Below are positions 7,929 to 16,414 of a DNA stretch of 64,000 bases, piece after piece. The notes beneath the pieces are model-generated. The model was given only the letters and a program-made list of their open reading frames with translations. It did no database searches and was not told where the DNA came from. The position numbers and the translations under genes are program-made. The DNA lies in contig CAXUKO010000019.1 of assembly GCA_964251665.1 (NCBI GenBank), forward strand, positions 1 to 64,000. Direction: 5' to 3'. Each line of letters begins with the position of its first letter. Within the stretch, counting starts at the first letter, position 1. This DNA is from JBBQLG01 sp964251665 (lineage in GTDB: Bacteria; Bacteroidota; Bacteroidia; Cytophagales; Spirosomataceae).

Positions 7929-10421
7929 ATGAGTGAATTTTTGGAGCGGCCACGCGCCGTCTGGCGGGCAGCCGGACAGAGTGTCAGACGCTCGGTAAAT
8001 AACGGACTGGCTGCTATAGTGGGTCGCGAACGGCTGACGAACTGGCAAGAACGCTATGGTCAGTTCCGCGCCGAACATCCCATTTTAACCGGCGTTGGCA
8101 AAGGGCTTCTTTCCTTCGTAGGTCTAATCGCCCTATACGTCTTTATCATTAATTATAACTTCCTGTGGCTTACCGGCGAAATGCCGAGTGTGACGGACCT
8201 GCGCAACCCTAAGCTGGCGCAATCGTCGGAAATTTATTCGCTGGATGGCGTACAGATTGGCAAATTCTACACCGAAAACCGAACCCCCATTCAGTTCAAC
8301 GACATCCCCAAACACCTCATCGACGCGCTGATTGCTACTGAGGATGTTCGGTTCTACACCCACTCGGGTATCGACCCGCGGGCCCTGGGTGGCGTTTTGG
8401 TATCCATTGTCCGACGGGGCGACCGGGGGGGCGGCAGTACCATCACGCAGCAACTGGCCAAAAACCTGTTCAAGACCCGTCGAAAAACATCAACGGGACT
8501 GCTGACGCGTATTCCGGGCGTTCGAACGCTGATTTATAAGTCGAAAGAATGGCTGATGGCGATTAAGCTGGAAAGCAATTTCTCGAAACAGGAGATTCTG
8601 ACGTACTACTTCAACACGGTTGATTTTGGCTCGAACTCATTTGGCCTGAAAACAGCCGCCCGCACGTACTTCAACAAAGCCCCCGACAGTCTGAGCATTC
8701 AGGAAGGTGCCGTGCTGGTAGGCCTGCAGAAAGCGACGACATCGTATAATCCCCTCAAAAATCCAGACCGGTCGCGCGACCGGCGGAATGTGGTGCTGGC
8801 GCAGATGGCCAAGTACAAGTACCTGACCAAGGCGCAGGCGGATTCCATTGCAGACCTCCCTCTGGTGACCCATTTCACCCCCGATAACCCATACGCCGGA
8901 CCAGCCAATTACCTAAAAAATGTAGTGCTCGATTACGTGCGCAAGTGGGGCGATGAAAAAGGGTACGACCTGTACACCGATGGGTTGAAAATTTACACCA
9001 CCATCGACTCGCGGATGCAGACCTACGCCGAAGATGCGGTTCATGAGAAGATGAAGCAGCTGCAGCGCACTTTTGAGAACCATTGGGGAAAACGTAATCC
9101 GTGGACGGACGAAGACGGTAATGAAATTCCGGGCTTCATCGACACGGTTGCCAAGCGCACCGATCGGTACAAGTCGCTCATACGCCGGTTTCCAACCAAC
9201 CCCGATTCGGTGAACTACTACCTGAAGGTGCAGAAACACAGTATGAAGCTGTTCGACTGGAAGGGCGAGCGCGAACAGCAGATGACGACCTACGACTCCA
9301 TTGCCTACTACAAGCGTTTTTTGCAGGCAGGCATGGTGGCAATGGACCCGCATACGGGCTACGTTCGGGCGTGGGTGGGTGGTTTGAATTACGATTTCTT
9401 TAAATACGACCACGTGAAGCAGGCCCGTAGGCAACCGGGCTCGACGTTTAAACCATTCGTGTACTGTACCGCCATCGACGATACGCTCCAGAATATGGCC
9501 CCCTGCGACCGCATCCGGGATCAGCCATTTTCCAAGGAGTACCGGGAGGATGGCGAAGATAAAGTCTGGTCACCGAAAAATTCGACAGGCTATTTTACCT
9601 ATTCCAACATGACCCTTCGGCGGGCAATGGCCCGGTCGGTCAACTCCATCACGGCGCAGCTAACCGACCGCGTCGGGCCGGAAACGGTGGTTAAATACGC
9701 CCATAAACTGGGGATCAACAGTCCCCTGGCAGCCGTTCCGAGCATCGGGCTGGGCTCATCGGACGTGTCGCTGTATGAGATGGTAGCGGCCTACTGCACA
9801 TTTGCGAATGAAGGCACCTACACCGAGCCCATCCTGATTAAACATATCGACGACCGGGACGGCAACGAAATTGAGTCGTTTGAGCCGAAGCGCCGACCCG
9901 CCATCCGACCCGAATCGGCGTTTCTGATGATTCACATGCTGCGGGGTGGTCTGGAAGAATCGGGCGGTACGTCGCAGAATCTGTGGTCGTACGACCTGTT
10001 CAAAAACCGGAACGAGATGGGTGGCAAAACCGGTACCACCTCCAATAACTCCGACGGCTGGTTCATTGGCGTTTCCAACCAACTGGTAGTGGGTGCTTGG
10101 GTGGGGGGCGACGACCGAAGTATTCACTTCCGTTCAACTGACCTCGGCGAGGGTGCTAAAACGGCTCTACCCCTCGTTGGGCGGTTTCTGGAAAAGGTGT
10201 ACGCCGACCCTAAATTCAAATCCATGCAGGGACCTTTCCCCAAACCGACAGTACCCATTGAGAAAGAATACCTGAACTGTGGCTATTCGGACGATGAGCC
10301 TGCGGAGGAAAGCGATTCGACCGCCATTGAGGGAATTCCAACCGATTCAATCTTCATGCCAACGGCTCCACCTGCCGTTGTCGAACCCATTGATACCACC
10401 CGGGCGCAGCAACCTCGCTGA
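7929..10421 (+). CDS. Class A penicillin-binding protein (PBP1A type)
   Basis: Bifunctional peptidoglycan synthase of 830 residues, anchored by one transmembrane segment near 60-77 (GLLSFVGLIALYVFIINY). The glycosyltransferase domain carries ATEDVRFYTHSG with catalytic E138, and GGSTITQQLAKNLF. The transpeptidase domain has the active-site serine in GSTFKPF (S505, K508), the SVN motif in MARSVNSITAQL, and KTG at 700-702 in GGKTGTTSNNSDGWFIG. The start at 7929 is supported by the promoter at 7866. The C-terminal tail is acidic and Pro/Thr-rich, and a hairpin terminator follows directly. Confidence 0.95.
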   Translation: MSEFLERPRAVWRAAGQSVRRSVNNGLAAIVGRERLTNWQERYGQFRAEHPILTGVGKGLLSFVGLIALYVFIINYNFLWLTGEMPSVTDLRNPKLAQSSEIYSLDGVQIGKFYTENRTPIQFNDIPKHLIDALIATEDVRFYTHSGIDPRALGGVLVSIVRRGDRGGGSTITQQLAKNLFKTRRKTSTGLLTRIPGVRTLIYKSKEWLMAIKLESNFSKQEILTYYFNTVDFGSNSFGLKTAARTYFNKAPDSLSIQEGAVLVGLQKATTSYNPLKNPDRSRDRRNVVLAQMAKYKYLTKAQADSIADLPLVTHFTPDNPYAGPANYLKNVVLDYVRKWGDEKGYDLYTDGLKIYTTIDSRMQTYAEDAVHEKMKQLQRTFENHWGKRNPWTDEDGNEIPGFIDTVAKRTDRYKSLIRRFPTNPDSVNYYLKVQKHSMKLFDWKGEREQQMTTYDSIAYYKRFLQAGMVAMDPHTGYVRAWVGGLNYDFFKYDHVKQARRQPGSTFKPFVYCTAIDDTLQNMAPCDRIRDQPFSKEYREDGEDKVWSPKNSTGYFTYSNMTLRRAMARSVNSITAQLTDRVGPETVVKYAHKLGINSPLAAVPSIGLGSSDVSLYEMVAAYCTFANEGTYTEPILIKHIDDRDGNEIESFEPKRRPAIRPESAFLMIHMLRGGLEESGGTSQNLWSYDLFKNRNEMGGKTGTTSNNSDGWFIGVSNQLVVGAWVGGDDRSIHFRSTDLGEGAKTALPLVGRFLEKVYADPKFKSMQGPFPKPTVPIEKEYLNCGYSDDEPAEESDSTAIEGIPTDSIFMPTAPPAVVEPIDTTRAQQPR

Positions 10422-10431
10422 TTAAATTTGG

Positions 10432-10480
10432 AAACAGGCGGTTCGTTATCCGGTTATATGGATACACGAACCGCCTGTTT
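10432..10480 (+). terminator. Terminator of the PBP gene
   Basis: AAACAGGCGGTTCGT (10432-10446) pairs with ACGAACCGCCTGTTT (10466-10480) perfectly; TATCC/GGATA extends the stem. A short T run follows. The next small gene starts immediately after it. Confidence 0.8.
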
Positions 10481-10481
10481 T

Positions 10482-10757
10482 ATGCAAACCCCAACCGATT
10501 TATCTGCGATTCCGTCGGGCATGGACAATGATCCTAAAGCCGATGAAGAGGTGATTAATCAACAGCAGGGCAACACTACCCGGCTTTCGCAGCCACCGAC
10601 GGATGACGCAGACGAAGTAGATAATCTGACCCACTCCATTGCCTACGCCATTGATGGTTCAGGTAACTGTTTCCCGGGCAGTACGCCCGTTGTTGGCGCT
10701 CCCCAAACCGTCGTTACCGAGGGGACAACCGGCGCAGAGCTGGACGAGGAAGTGTAA
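10482..10757 (+). CDS. Small acidic hypothetical protein
   Basis: A 91-residue acidic protein rich in Asp, Glu, Gln, Pro and Thr (for example DDADEVDNLTHSIAYAI and TTGAELDEEV), with no signal peptide or membrane segment. I do not recognise a family. The frame is open upstream to 10428 but that part is the terminator hairpin, so ATG 10482 (MQTPTDLS) is taken as the start; MDNDPK further in is an alternative. The 114 bases after it, before the convergent flavoprotein gene, show nothing recognisable. Confidence 0.5.
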   Translation: MQTPTDLSAIPSGMDNDPKADEEVINQQQGNTTRLSQPPTDDADEVDNLTHSIAYAIDGSGNCFPGSTPVVGAPQTVVTEGTTGAELDEEV

Positions 10758-10871
10758 GAGGATCAGTATCACTCCTACCCATCAAGCTATAGATTGGTAC
10801 GGGAAAGGAGGAACTGCTAAATTAATTATCGAGGCTTTTAACGTAGCCTACGTACCGCAACAACTGAGCGG

Positions 10872-11855
10872 CTACTCGATTGCGTTTTTCACCCACTCCC
10901 CCATTGCCCGGCCCGATAGAAACGCCCCTTCTACATTACCCATCCCAAAGCCGTCGCCCCCGAAAACGAGTGGAGCGGACGTCTGAGCGGGGAGCAGTGG
11001 CTCCGGGTAACGCTCGTCGGCAAGGCTGTAGCGCCAGCGATGCACCTGAACCGAATCAACGGCTGACGGAGTCAGCCAACCGGGCAGTTCGCCAATTAAT
11101 TCAGCTGCCAGCGCATCCGTATCGTTCGGTGTGTATGCCAACCGTGCCTGACTGAATGCCGCACCGGCCTGAATGGTCAGCGTGGGCAGCGTTGAGATGC
11201 CTTTTTGCTGGTTATCAGCTACCCAGGCCACAGGACCGGTCTCGAAGCGAATGCCACCCGGTGCCGGTATCCGGCTGGGTTCGTTCAGGGTTGCCAGAAC
11301 GGTAATGCACGGCTGATAATGAATGGCCGACAGCGCCGAAACGCCGATGGTGACCGGGTCGAGTCCGCTGTCATTCAGCAAAGTAAGCGCCTGCGGGGCG
11401 GGTACTGTACAGAGCACAACATCCGCCGGGTAGCTTTTACCCGATTCGGTATGGACCTGCCAACCCCCGTTAACGGCCTGTAGCTGCGTGACACGCTCGT
11501 TTTGCTGAATAGCAAGACCAGTAGCGAGGGCTTTGGCAATGCCGCTCATACCATCGGTTCCCACGTAACGGGGATGGTTAAATTGGGTATCCCCGACCAC
11601 AGCCGCTTCGGGATGCCATTCGCGCACGACACCGGCCGCGAGCCATTCGCTTACCTGTTGCTGAAATTCGGGCGTTTTAGCCGAAAAATACTGCGCACCG
11701 TGGTCCGCACGGCCCTCACCCAGCCGCCGGGTAGCCAACCGCCCGCCAACACCCCGGCCTTTGTCTAAAACCATTACCTGATGATTTTGAGCGGTGAGTG
11801 TACGGGCAGCGATTAAACCGGACAGGCCGGCACCAATAATGAGAACGGATGACAT
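10872..11855 (-). CDS. Renalase-like FAD-dependent amine oxidase family protein
   Basis: A 327-residue flavoprotein. The N-terminus has the dinucleotide-binding fold IIGAGLSGLIAARTL (GxGxxG at about 7-12) followed by the acidic end LDKGRGVGGRLATRR and DHGAQYFSAKTPEF, typical of renalase-like members of the monoamine oxidase group. The C-terminus has the second FAD motif APLVFGGDGFGMGNVEGAFLSG. The start at 11855 (MSSVLIIG) puts the Rossmann motif at the expected distance; six upstream codons are open but unlikely. The substrate is unknown; bacterial renalases oxidise reduced-dinucleotide isomers. Confidence 0.82.
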   Translation of the reverse strand: MSSVLIIGAGLSGLIAARTLTAQNHQVMVLDKGRGVGGRLATRRLGEGRADHGAQYFSAKTPEFQQQVSEWLAAGVVREWHPEAAVVGDTQFNHPRYVGTDGMSGIAKALATGLAIQQNERVTQLQAVNGGWQVHTESGKSYPADVVLCTVPAPQALTLLNDSGLDPVTIGVSALSAIHYQPCITVLATLNEPSRIPAPGGIRFETGPVAWVADNQQKGISTLPTLTIQAGAAFSQARLAYTPNDTDALAAELIGELPGWLTPSAVDSVQVHRWRYSLADERYPEPLLPAQTSAPLVFGGDGFGMGNVEGAFLSGRAMGEWVKNAIE

Positions 11856-11941
11856 AGCGTAGTGAAGCGGCAAGACCGCTGCCGGGTGGAAAGTTTCGTT
11901 ACTTTTACAACCTCCAAACCCTGTTGATTGTTGACCTGTTC

Positions 11942-12886
11942 ATGCGTTGGCTCCTGCTTCGGTTCATACTCCCGCTCCTCATTGCCCTGCCCATTGGCTA
12001 CACCCTGCTCTATCCTGAGGTGTTACGCTGTGAGCTGGTGAGCCGTTCTGCCGATTTTGTGCCTGTGAACACCCCCGAGGGCATGGCCTATATCAACCGC
12101 GTTACCCTGCGCGATCAGGGGCGTGATTTTCTGGCTAACCTGAAACAGGCCCGGCTTCGTATACGGCAGTTCTGGGGGAAGCAGCAGGGCGGGGCGGTGC
12201 TTATTTACTGCCCGCTTCAGGAACAGTACGAAACGTACTGCGCCGGGGGCGAAGGGGCCGGATGCAGTCTGGGCACACCCTGGGGCCATTCATTCCTGAT
12301 CATTGGACCCGAAGGTAACAGTGCCGATGTAATTGCCCACGAACTTTGCCATGACGAACTCTACGCCCGGTTGGGCTGGTTCCGGGTAAAACGCGACATT
12401 CCTCAGTGGTTCAACGAGGGGCTGGCTATGATGCTGGATTACCGTTTCTCGACCCCCTTAACCGATAACCCTGGCGAAACGGCAGCTCAACGCCATCAGG
12501 GTTACCGCGACGAATGGCTGTATCGCACCGGGACGCCGGACCGCGGAACGCCGGGGGTGCGGCCTTCCGATCGCGGGACGCCGGGCCATTCTGACTCCAC
12601 GCGGCCCGGTCGCCGGCATCCGGGAATCAGCCTGACAAATCTGGAAACCACCCGCGATTTTTTCGGGGGCGACTACGCTCATGTCATGCTGGCCTATACC
12701 ACCGCCGGGCTGGAAGTATCGCGCTGGTTGGCCCGCACCGGTCAGTCTGCCGTGCTGAAGCTGACGAATGCCATTGCCAATGGTGCCGATTTTACCCAAA
12801 CCTACCAGCAGTTGGAACACGACGCCGGGCGTCCGGCAGTTGGTAAACGGGTTGATCAGCCGTCGGGCGGACACAAAAACGAGTAA
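11942..12886 (+). CDS. Membrane-anchored gluzincin-like metallopeptidase
   Basis: A 314-residue protein with one N-terminal transmembrane segment (about 2-25, LLLRFILPLLIALPIGYTLL) and an extracytoplasmic domain. H133-E134-L135-C136-H137 is an HExxH zinc motif, and E159 in QWFNEGLAMM is the likely third ligand, as in gluzincins. No larger family is recognised; the substrate is unknown. Residues of roughly 195-227 are a GC-rich, Arg/Gly/Pro/Thr repeat insertion (RGTPG twice) that interrupts an otherwise ordinary sequence. ATG 11942 is preferred to TTG 11924. The stop codon lies inside a terminator hairpin. Confidence 0.7.
   Translation: MRWLLLRFILPLLIALPIGYTLLYPEVLRCELVSRSADFVPVNTPEGMAYINRVTLRDQGRDFLANLKQARLRIRQFWGKQQGGAVLIYCPLQEQYETYCAGGEGAGCSLGTPWGHSFLIIGPEGNSADVIAHELCHDELYARLGWFRVKRDIPQWFNEGLAMMLDYRFSTPLTDNPGETAAQRHQGYRDEWLYRTGTPDRGTPGVRPSDRGTPGHSDSTRPGRRHPGISLTNLETTRDFFGGDYAHVMLAYTTAGLEVSRWLARTGQSAVLKLTNAIANGADFTQTYQQLEHDAGRPAVGKRVDQPSGGHKNE
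12527..12625. repeat. GC-rich repeat block inside the metallopeptidase gene
   Basis: Copies of CGGGACGCCGG and related CGGAACGCCGG, GCGGCC and GTCGCCGGCATCCGGG recur within about 100 bases. The stretch stays in frame and codes for a low-complexity segment, which suggests an in-frame insertion or expansion of a repeat. Confidence 0.5.
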
Positions 12887-12916
12887 GGCGGTGCGATCCC
12901 TCACCGCCTTACTCGT
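12879..12916. terminator. Bidirectional terminator between convergent genes
   Basis: ACGAGTAAGGCGGTG (12879-12893) and CACCGCCTTACTCGT (12902-12916) are perfect complements with an 8-base loop. The stem contains the stop codon of the metallopeptidase gene and lies 22 bases from the end of the convergent yceI gene. Confidence 0.85.
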
Positions 12917-12937
12917 AATAATTTATAAACCAAAACC

Positions 12938-13534
12938 TTAGTTCTTACTTTCGGCAACGGCAGCAGGGACTTGTTTTACGAACTCGGCGTTCGCGGTGAT
13001 GGCAATCTCATCGCTTACCACGGCAACCGGAATGGTACCCACGGCGAAGTCCGAGCGTTTTACCAGTCCGGTAACTTTAAAGCCGACCGCTTCCTTCTTG
13101 TTCATCGGGTTAGTAACGGGGCCGTTCATGGTTACGTCGAGCGTGATGGGCTTCGTCACGCCGTGCATGGTCAGGTCGCCCGTGGCCTTGTACTTTTTGC
13201 CGTCCACTTTTTTGAACGACGTACTTTTGAACGTCAGTGCCGGGTATTTGGCCGCATCGAAGAAATCCGGGCCTTTCAGGTGGGTATCCCGGCGCTCATT
13301 ATCCGTGCTGATGCTGTTTACATCGGCAGTCAGTTCAATAACCGCGTCCGAAAAATCGGGTTTGGCGGAAGTAATTTTGGCATCGAACGTCTTGAAGTTA
13401 CCGTCTACATCCGACAGCATCATGTGCGTAGCCGTGAAACCGACTTTGGCGTGTGACTTATCAACGGCCCAGGTCTGGGCAAAAGACACCCCTGATACGA
13501 ACAGGCAGGCTGCGAGTAATGTAATTCTTTTCAT
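12938..13534 (-). CDS. YceI family secreted lipid-binding protein
   Basis: A 198-residue protein with a clear signal peptide (ITLLAACLFVSGVSFAQ) followed by the YceI lipocalin-like beta barrel. Family marks are WAVDKSHAKVGFTATHM, the SISTDNERRDTHLKGPDFF segment, LTMHGVTKPITLDV and VGFKVTGLVKRSDFAVG. Members bind polyisoprenoid or similar amphiphiles in the periplasm. It stands alone with its own promoter region (13535-13751, where no exact TAnnTTTG is seen) and shares a terminator with the convergent upstream gene. Confidence 0.93.
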   Translation of the reverse strand: MKRITLLAACLFVSGVSFAQTWAVDKSHAKVGFTATHMMLSDVDGNFKTFDAKITSAKPDFSDAVIELTADVNSISTDNERRDTHLKGPDFFDAAKYPALTFKSTSFKKVDGKKYKATGDLTMHGVTKPITLDVTMNGPVTNPMNKKEAVGFKVTGLVKRSDFAVGTIPVAVVSDEIAITANAEFVKQVPAAVAESKN

Positions 13535-13694
13535 GAGATTAAGTTGGTTTAGATTGATGTGCAGGATACGAGTAACCGGTTATGGCGCAGCGGTTTACAG
13601 TCAAAATCCGCCTTGCCGGGTTGCACAAAACAACGCTTATTTGCCATCTCAAAAAAACAAAATCGCAGAAAAGTGGTTGAACGTCGTCAGTTCG

Positions 13695-13728
13695 CCGGTT
13701 TTCACCGATGAACGGGCGGGGAAACCGG
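13695..13728 (-). terminator. Possible terminator after the histidine kinase gene
   Basis: CCGGTTTTC (13695-13703) and GAAACCGG (13721-13728) can pair, with a long GC-rich loop. It lies just past the kinase stop codon in the direction of transcription, but the U run is poor. Confidence 0.35.
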
Positions 13729-13751
13729 TTCGGAATGGCCGCGTTGCCGAA

Positions 13752-16160
13752 CTATGCGGGCAGATAAACGGTAAACGTAGCACCCTGCCCCGGCTCGCTC
13801 TCGGCGGTGATGTAGCCCCGGTGGTTTTCGACCACTTTTTTGGCAATAGCCAATCCGATACCTGTGCTAATCAGTTCGCCGTTACGGTACTCCCCCCGGC
13901 TGTGCAGCCGCTGAAACGTACCGAAGATGCGTTCCGCCTGTTTTTGTTCAAAGCCGATGCCATTGTCGCTCACCCGAATGACGCAGTATTCAGCCTGATT
14001 ATCTTCGGATCGAAAACTGAGCGGTAGTTTATCCTGACTAATGGTATCACTGCTCACCCGGATGTGCGGTGGAATTGCGACGCCCGCCTGATCGGTTCTG
14101 GTGAATTTAAGCGCATTTGTCAGCAGGTTCTGGAGTAGCTGCGTGAGTTGCGTTTCATCCCCCTGCACCGTACAAAGGTCACCCACCTCCACCACCGCCC
14201 GCGTCTCCTGCACCATCAGTTCCAGGTCAGACAGCACGCGATACACAAGGTCGGTCAGCTGTTGCGGCTGCCTGACCTGTAGCCGGGTTGTCAGGCGCGA
14301 ATACTCGAGCAGGTCTTTGATGAGTACCGACATGCGCAGGGCTGCCGATTCCATCCGGTTAACAATGTAGACACCATGTTCGTCGAGGCCCGACGCGTAA
14401 TTATCCTTCAGGATGCTGCCAAACTGCTGAATTTTGCGCAAAGGCTCCTGCAAATCGTGGCTGGCGACGTAGGCAAACTGCAGCAGATTATCGTTGGAAC
14501 GGCGCAGGTCATCCACTAACTGCCGGAGTTGCTGCTGCGCCTGTTTGGTCTCGGTGGTGTTGGTAAAGGTCAGCACCAGCCCCCCGCCCCGTTTAATGGC
14601 CGATACATCAAACCAGCCAGTCAGGTCGGGGTCTTCGTAGTAATATTCGCTGCGGCCGGGCCGTCCGGTTCGTACAGCGTTGACGTAGAGGGCAAAAAAG
14701 CCGCCTTTCCTGTAGCCGGGATACACCCCCTGCATGGTTTTACCCACCATTGTTTCGGGGTTGGCACCGGTCAGGGCTTTTACCGCCCGGTTGGCAGCCT
14801 CAATTCTGAAATCGGTAATCTCATGGCTGTCATCATATATCGGGTCGAGCAGAATAATGCCGTTCAGTGCGCCATCCAGCATGGTCTGCATGGTTTCAGC
14901 GGCCTGCTGTATGGCCTCTTTGGCCTGCTTCAGTTCCTCGGTGCGTTCAAGTACGCGCTGCTCCAGTTCGCCGGATGCCCGTTTCTGGGTGTGAATATCT
15001 GTTGCCGTACCAATCCACTGCGTGATGGCGCCCTGTTCGTTGCGGAGGGGAATAATGCGGTTCACGTGCCAGCGGTATTCCCCGTCACTGCCGCGCCTGT
15101 ACCGGTTTTCGACCGTGAATGCGTCGCCGGTCAGTATAGCCTGTTCGCAGACTTTCCAGGTGCGGTCTATATCGCCGGGGTGCAGTACCTGCTGCCAGTC
15201 AAAGCCTTTGGTCTGCTCGAAACTCAGCCCCGTGTAGTCGTACCATCGCTGGTTGAAGTATTCGATTTCGCCAGTTGCGGCCTGCATCCAGGTCATGGGC
15301 GAAATGGCCTCCAGCAGGGTTTTAAAGATCAGTTCGCGCTGGGCTTCTTTGGCCTTCAGGCTGGCTTCGCGCTGTTTTTCGGCCGTAATATCAAGGGCTG
15401 TACCGGTAAAGTAATCGGCTTTGCCCTGCTCATTGAAGTAAGCCCGCCCGTTCAGGCGAATCCATTTCATGGGGGTATCAGGACGGGTCAGCCGGTATTC
15501 AATCACGGCCGCATCGCCCGACTGCCGGTCGGGTGTTTTAGTCAAGGCTTCGTAGATCGGGGCCTGATCGTCGGGGTGAATGTACGTCAGCAGGTCACTC
15601 AGCGCTACCTCGCGGCTCGGCCAGTGATACAGTTGCTGGCACTGCTCGTCCCAGCGAATTTTGTTTTCCAGCGGATACACACTCCAGATACCTAAACCAA
15701 CGGCATTGAGGGCCAGTTGCATCTGTTGCCCGTTTTCCAGACTCGCGTGTCGGCGTTCGATGCGCCCGGTTATGTCCATCATTGCACTGATGAGCCGCAC
15801 CGGCTGACCAGCGGCATAGATAATCCGCGCCCGGTCGAGGTAGTAGCCGTAGGTAGTATCGGCCCGACGGAACCGGTATTCGGCGGACCAGTGCGTGGCC
15901 CGCTCCTCGAAGGTAAATTGAAGCTGTTGCAGCAGCTGTGCCCGTTCGTCGGGGTGCAGACGGGTCGACCAGGACGCTGTACCCAACTCAACCGGTTCGG
16001 GCGAATAGCCAAGCAGCGCCGGGCTGTTTTCGCTCCACCAGAGTGTATCCTCCGTTAGGTTCCAGTCACGGATGACCTCCTGAATGGCGTCGAGCAGCAA
16101 CCGAAAACGCTCATTTGCATCGCTGGACCCGGTAGCCATCAGCTTATTCTCATCCGTCAT
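13752..16160 (-). CDS. Soluble multi-PAS sensor histidine kinase
   Basis: An 802-residue kinase without transmembrane segments, so a cytoplasmic sensor. Four PAS regions can be seen, near 13-130, 145-265, 280-395 and 430-545; the third has HPGDIDRTWKVCEQA and the PAC-like WIGTATDIHTQKRA. A coiled coil links the third and fourth. The HisKA region has FAYVASHDLQEPLRKIQQF with phospho-acceptor H568, and the C-terminal ATPase domain has LLQNLLTNALKFTR (N box), VSDNGIGFEQKQAERIFG and TGIGLAIAKKVVENHRG. No response regulator is adjacent, so its partner is unknown. The upstream 254 bases are shared with the divergent reductase gene. Confidence 0.92.
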   Translation of the reverse strand: MTDENKLMATGSSDANERFRLLLDAIQEVIRDWNLTEDTLWWSENSPALLGYSPEPVELGTASWSTRLHPDERAQLLQQLQFTFEERATHWSAEYRFRRADTTYGYYLDRARIIYAAGQPVRLISAMMDITGRIERRHASLENGQQMQLALNAVGLGIWSVYPLENKIRWDEQCQQLYHWPSREVALSDLLTYIHPDDQAPIYEALTKTPDRQSGDAAVIEYRLTRPDTPMKWIRLNGRAYFNEQGKADYFTGTALDITAEKQREASLKAKEAQRELIFKTLLEAISPMTWMQAATGEIEYFNQRWYDYTGLSFEQTKGFDWQQVLHPGDIDRTWKVCEQAILTGDAFTVENRYRRGSDGEYRWHVNRIIPLRNEQGAITQWIGTATDIHTQKRASGELEQRVLERTEELKQAKEAIQQAAETMQTMLDGALNGIILLDPIYDDSHEITDFRIEAANRAVKALTGANPETMVGKTMQGVYPGYRKGGFFALYVNAVRTGRPGRSEYYYEDPDLTGWFDVSAIKRGGGLVLTFTNTTETKQAQQQLRQLVDDLRRSNDNLLQFAYVASHDLQEPLRKIQQFGSILKDNYASGLDEHGVYIVNRMESAALRMSVLIKDLLEYSRLTTRLQVRQPQQLTDLVYRVLSDLELMVQETRAVVEVGDLCTVQGDETQLTQLLQNLLTNALKFTRTDQAGVAIPPHIRVSSDTISQDKLPLSFRSEDNQAEYCVIRVSDNGIGFEQKQAERIFGTFQRLHSRGEYRNGELISTGIGLAIAKKVVENHRGYITAESEPGQGATFTVYLPA

Positions 16161-16414
16161 GAACGAAAGATCGCTTTATCCTATATAAATGAAAAAGCGA
16201 AAATACGACTTAATAGTATCTTCTTTCTGTCCCGTCGCCCTTATGTTTACCGTTAGTCTACTTTTTTAATACCTGCTCTGCGGTGTCTACACTATAAAAT
16301 CCCTGCCAAAACAGCCATCTGAAAAGAAGTTTACGCCATTGATTAGTTGCATAAGAAACACCCGTTGTTAAACGACCGGGTAGCCATCCAGCACACTACA
16401 CACCCGCACTACCT

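Noticed and set aside
14529..15695. Long open frame (388 codons) antisense to the histidine kinase
   Set aside because: It has no recognisable domains and lies fully inside a kinase gene with clear PAS, HisKA and ATPase motifs; long antisense frames are expected at this GC.
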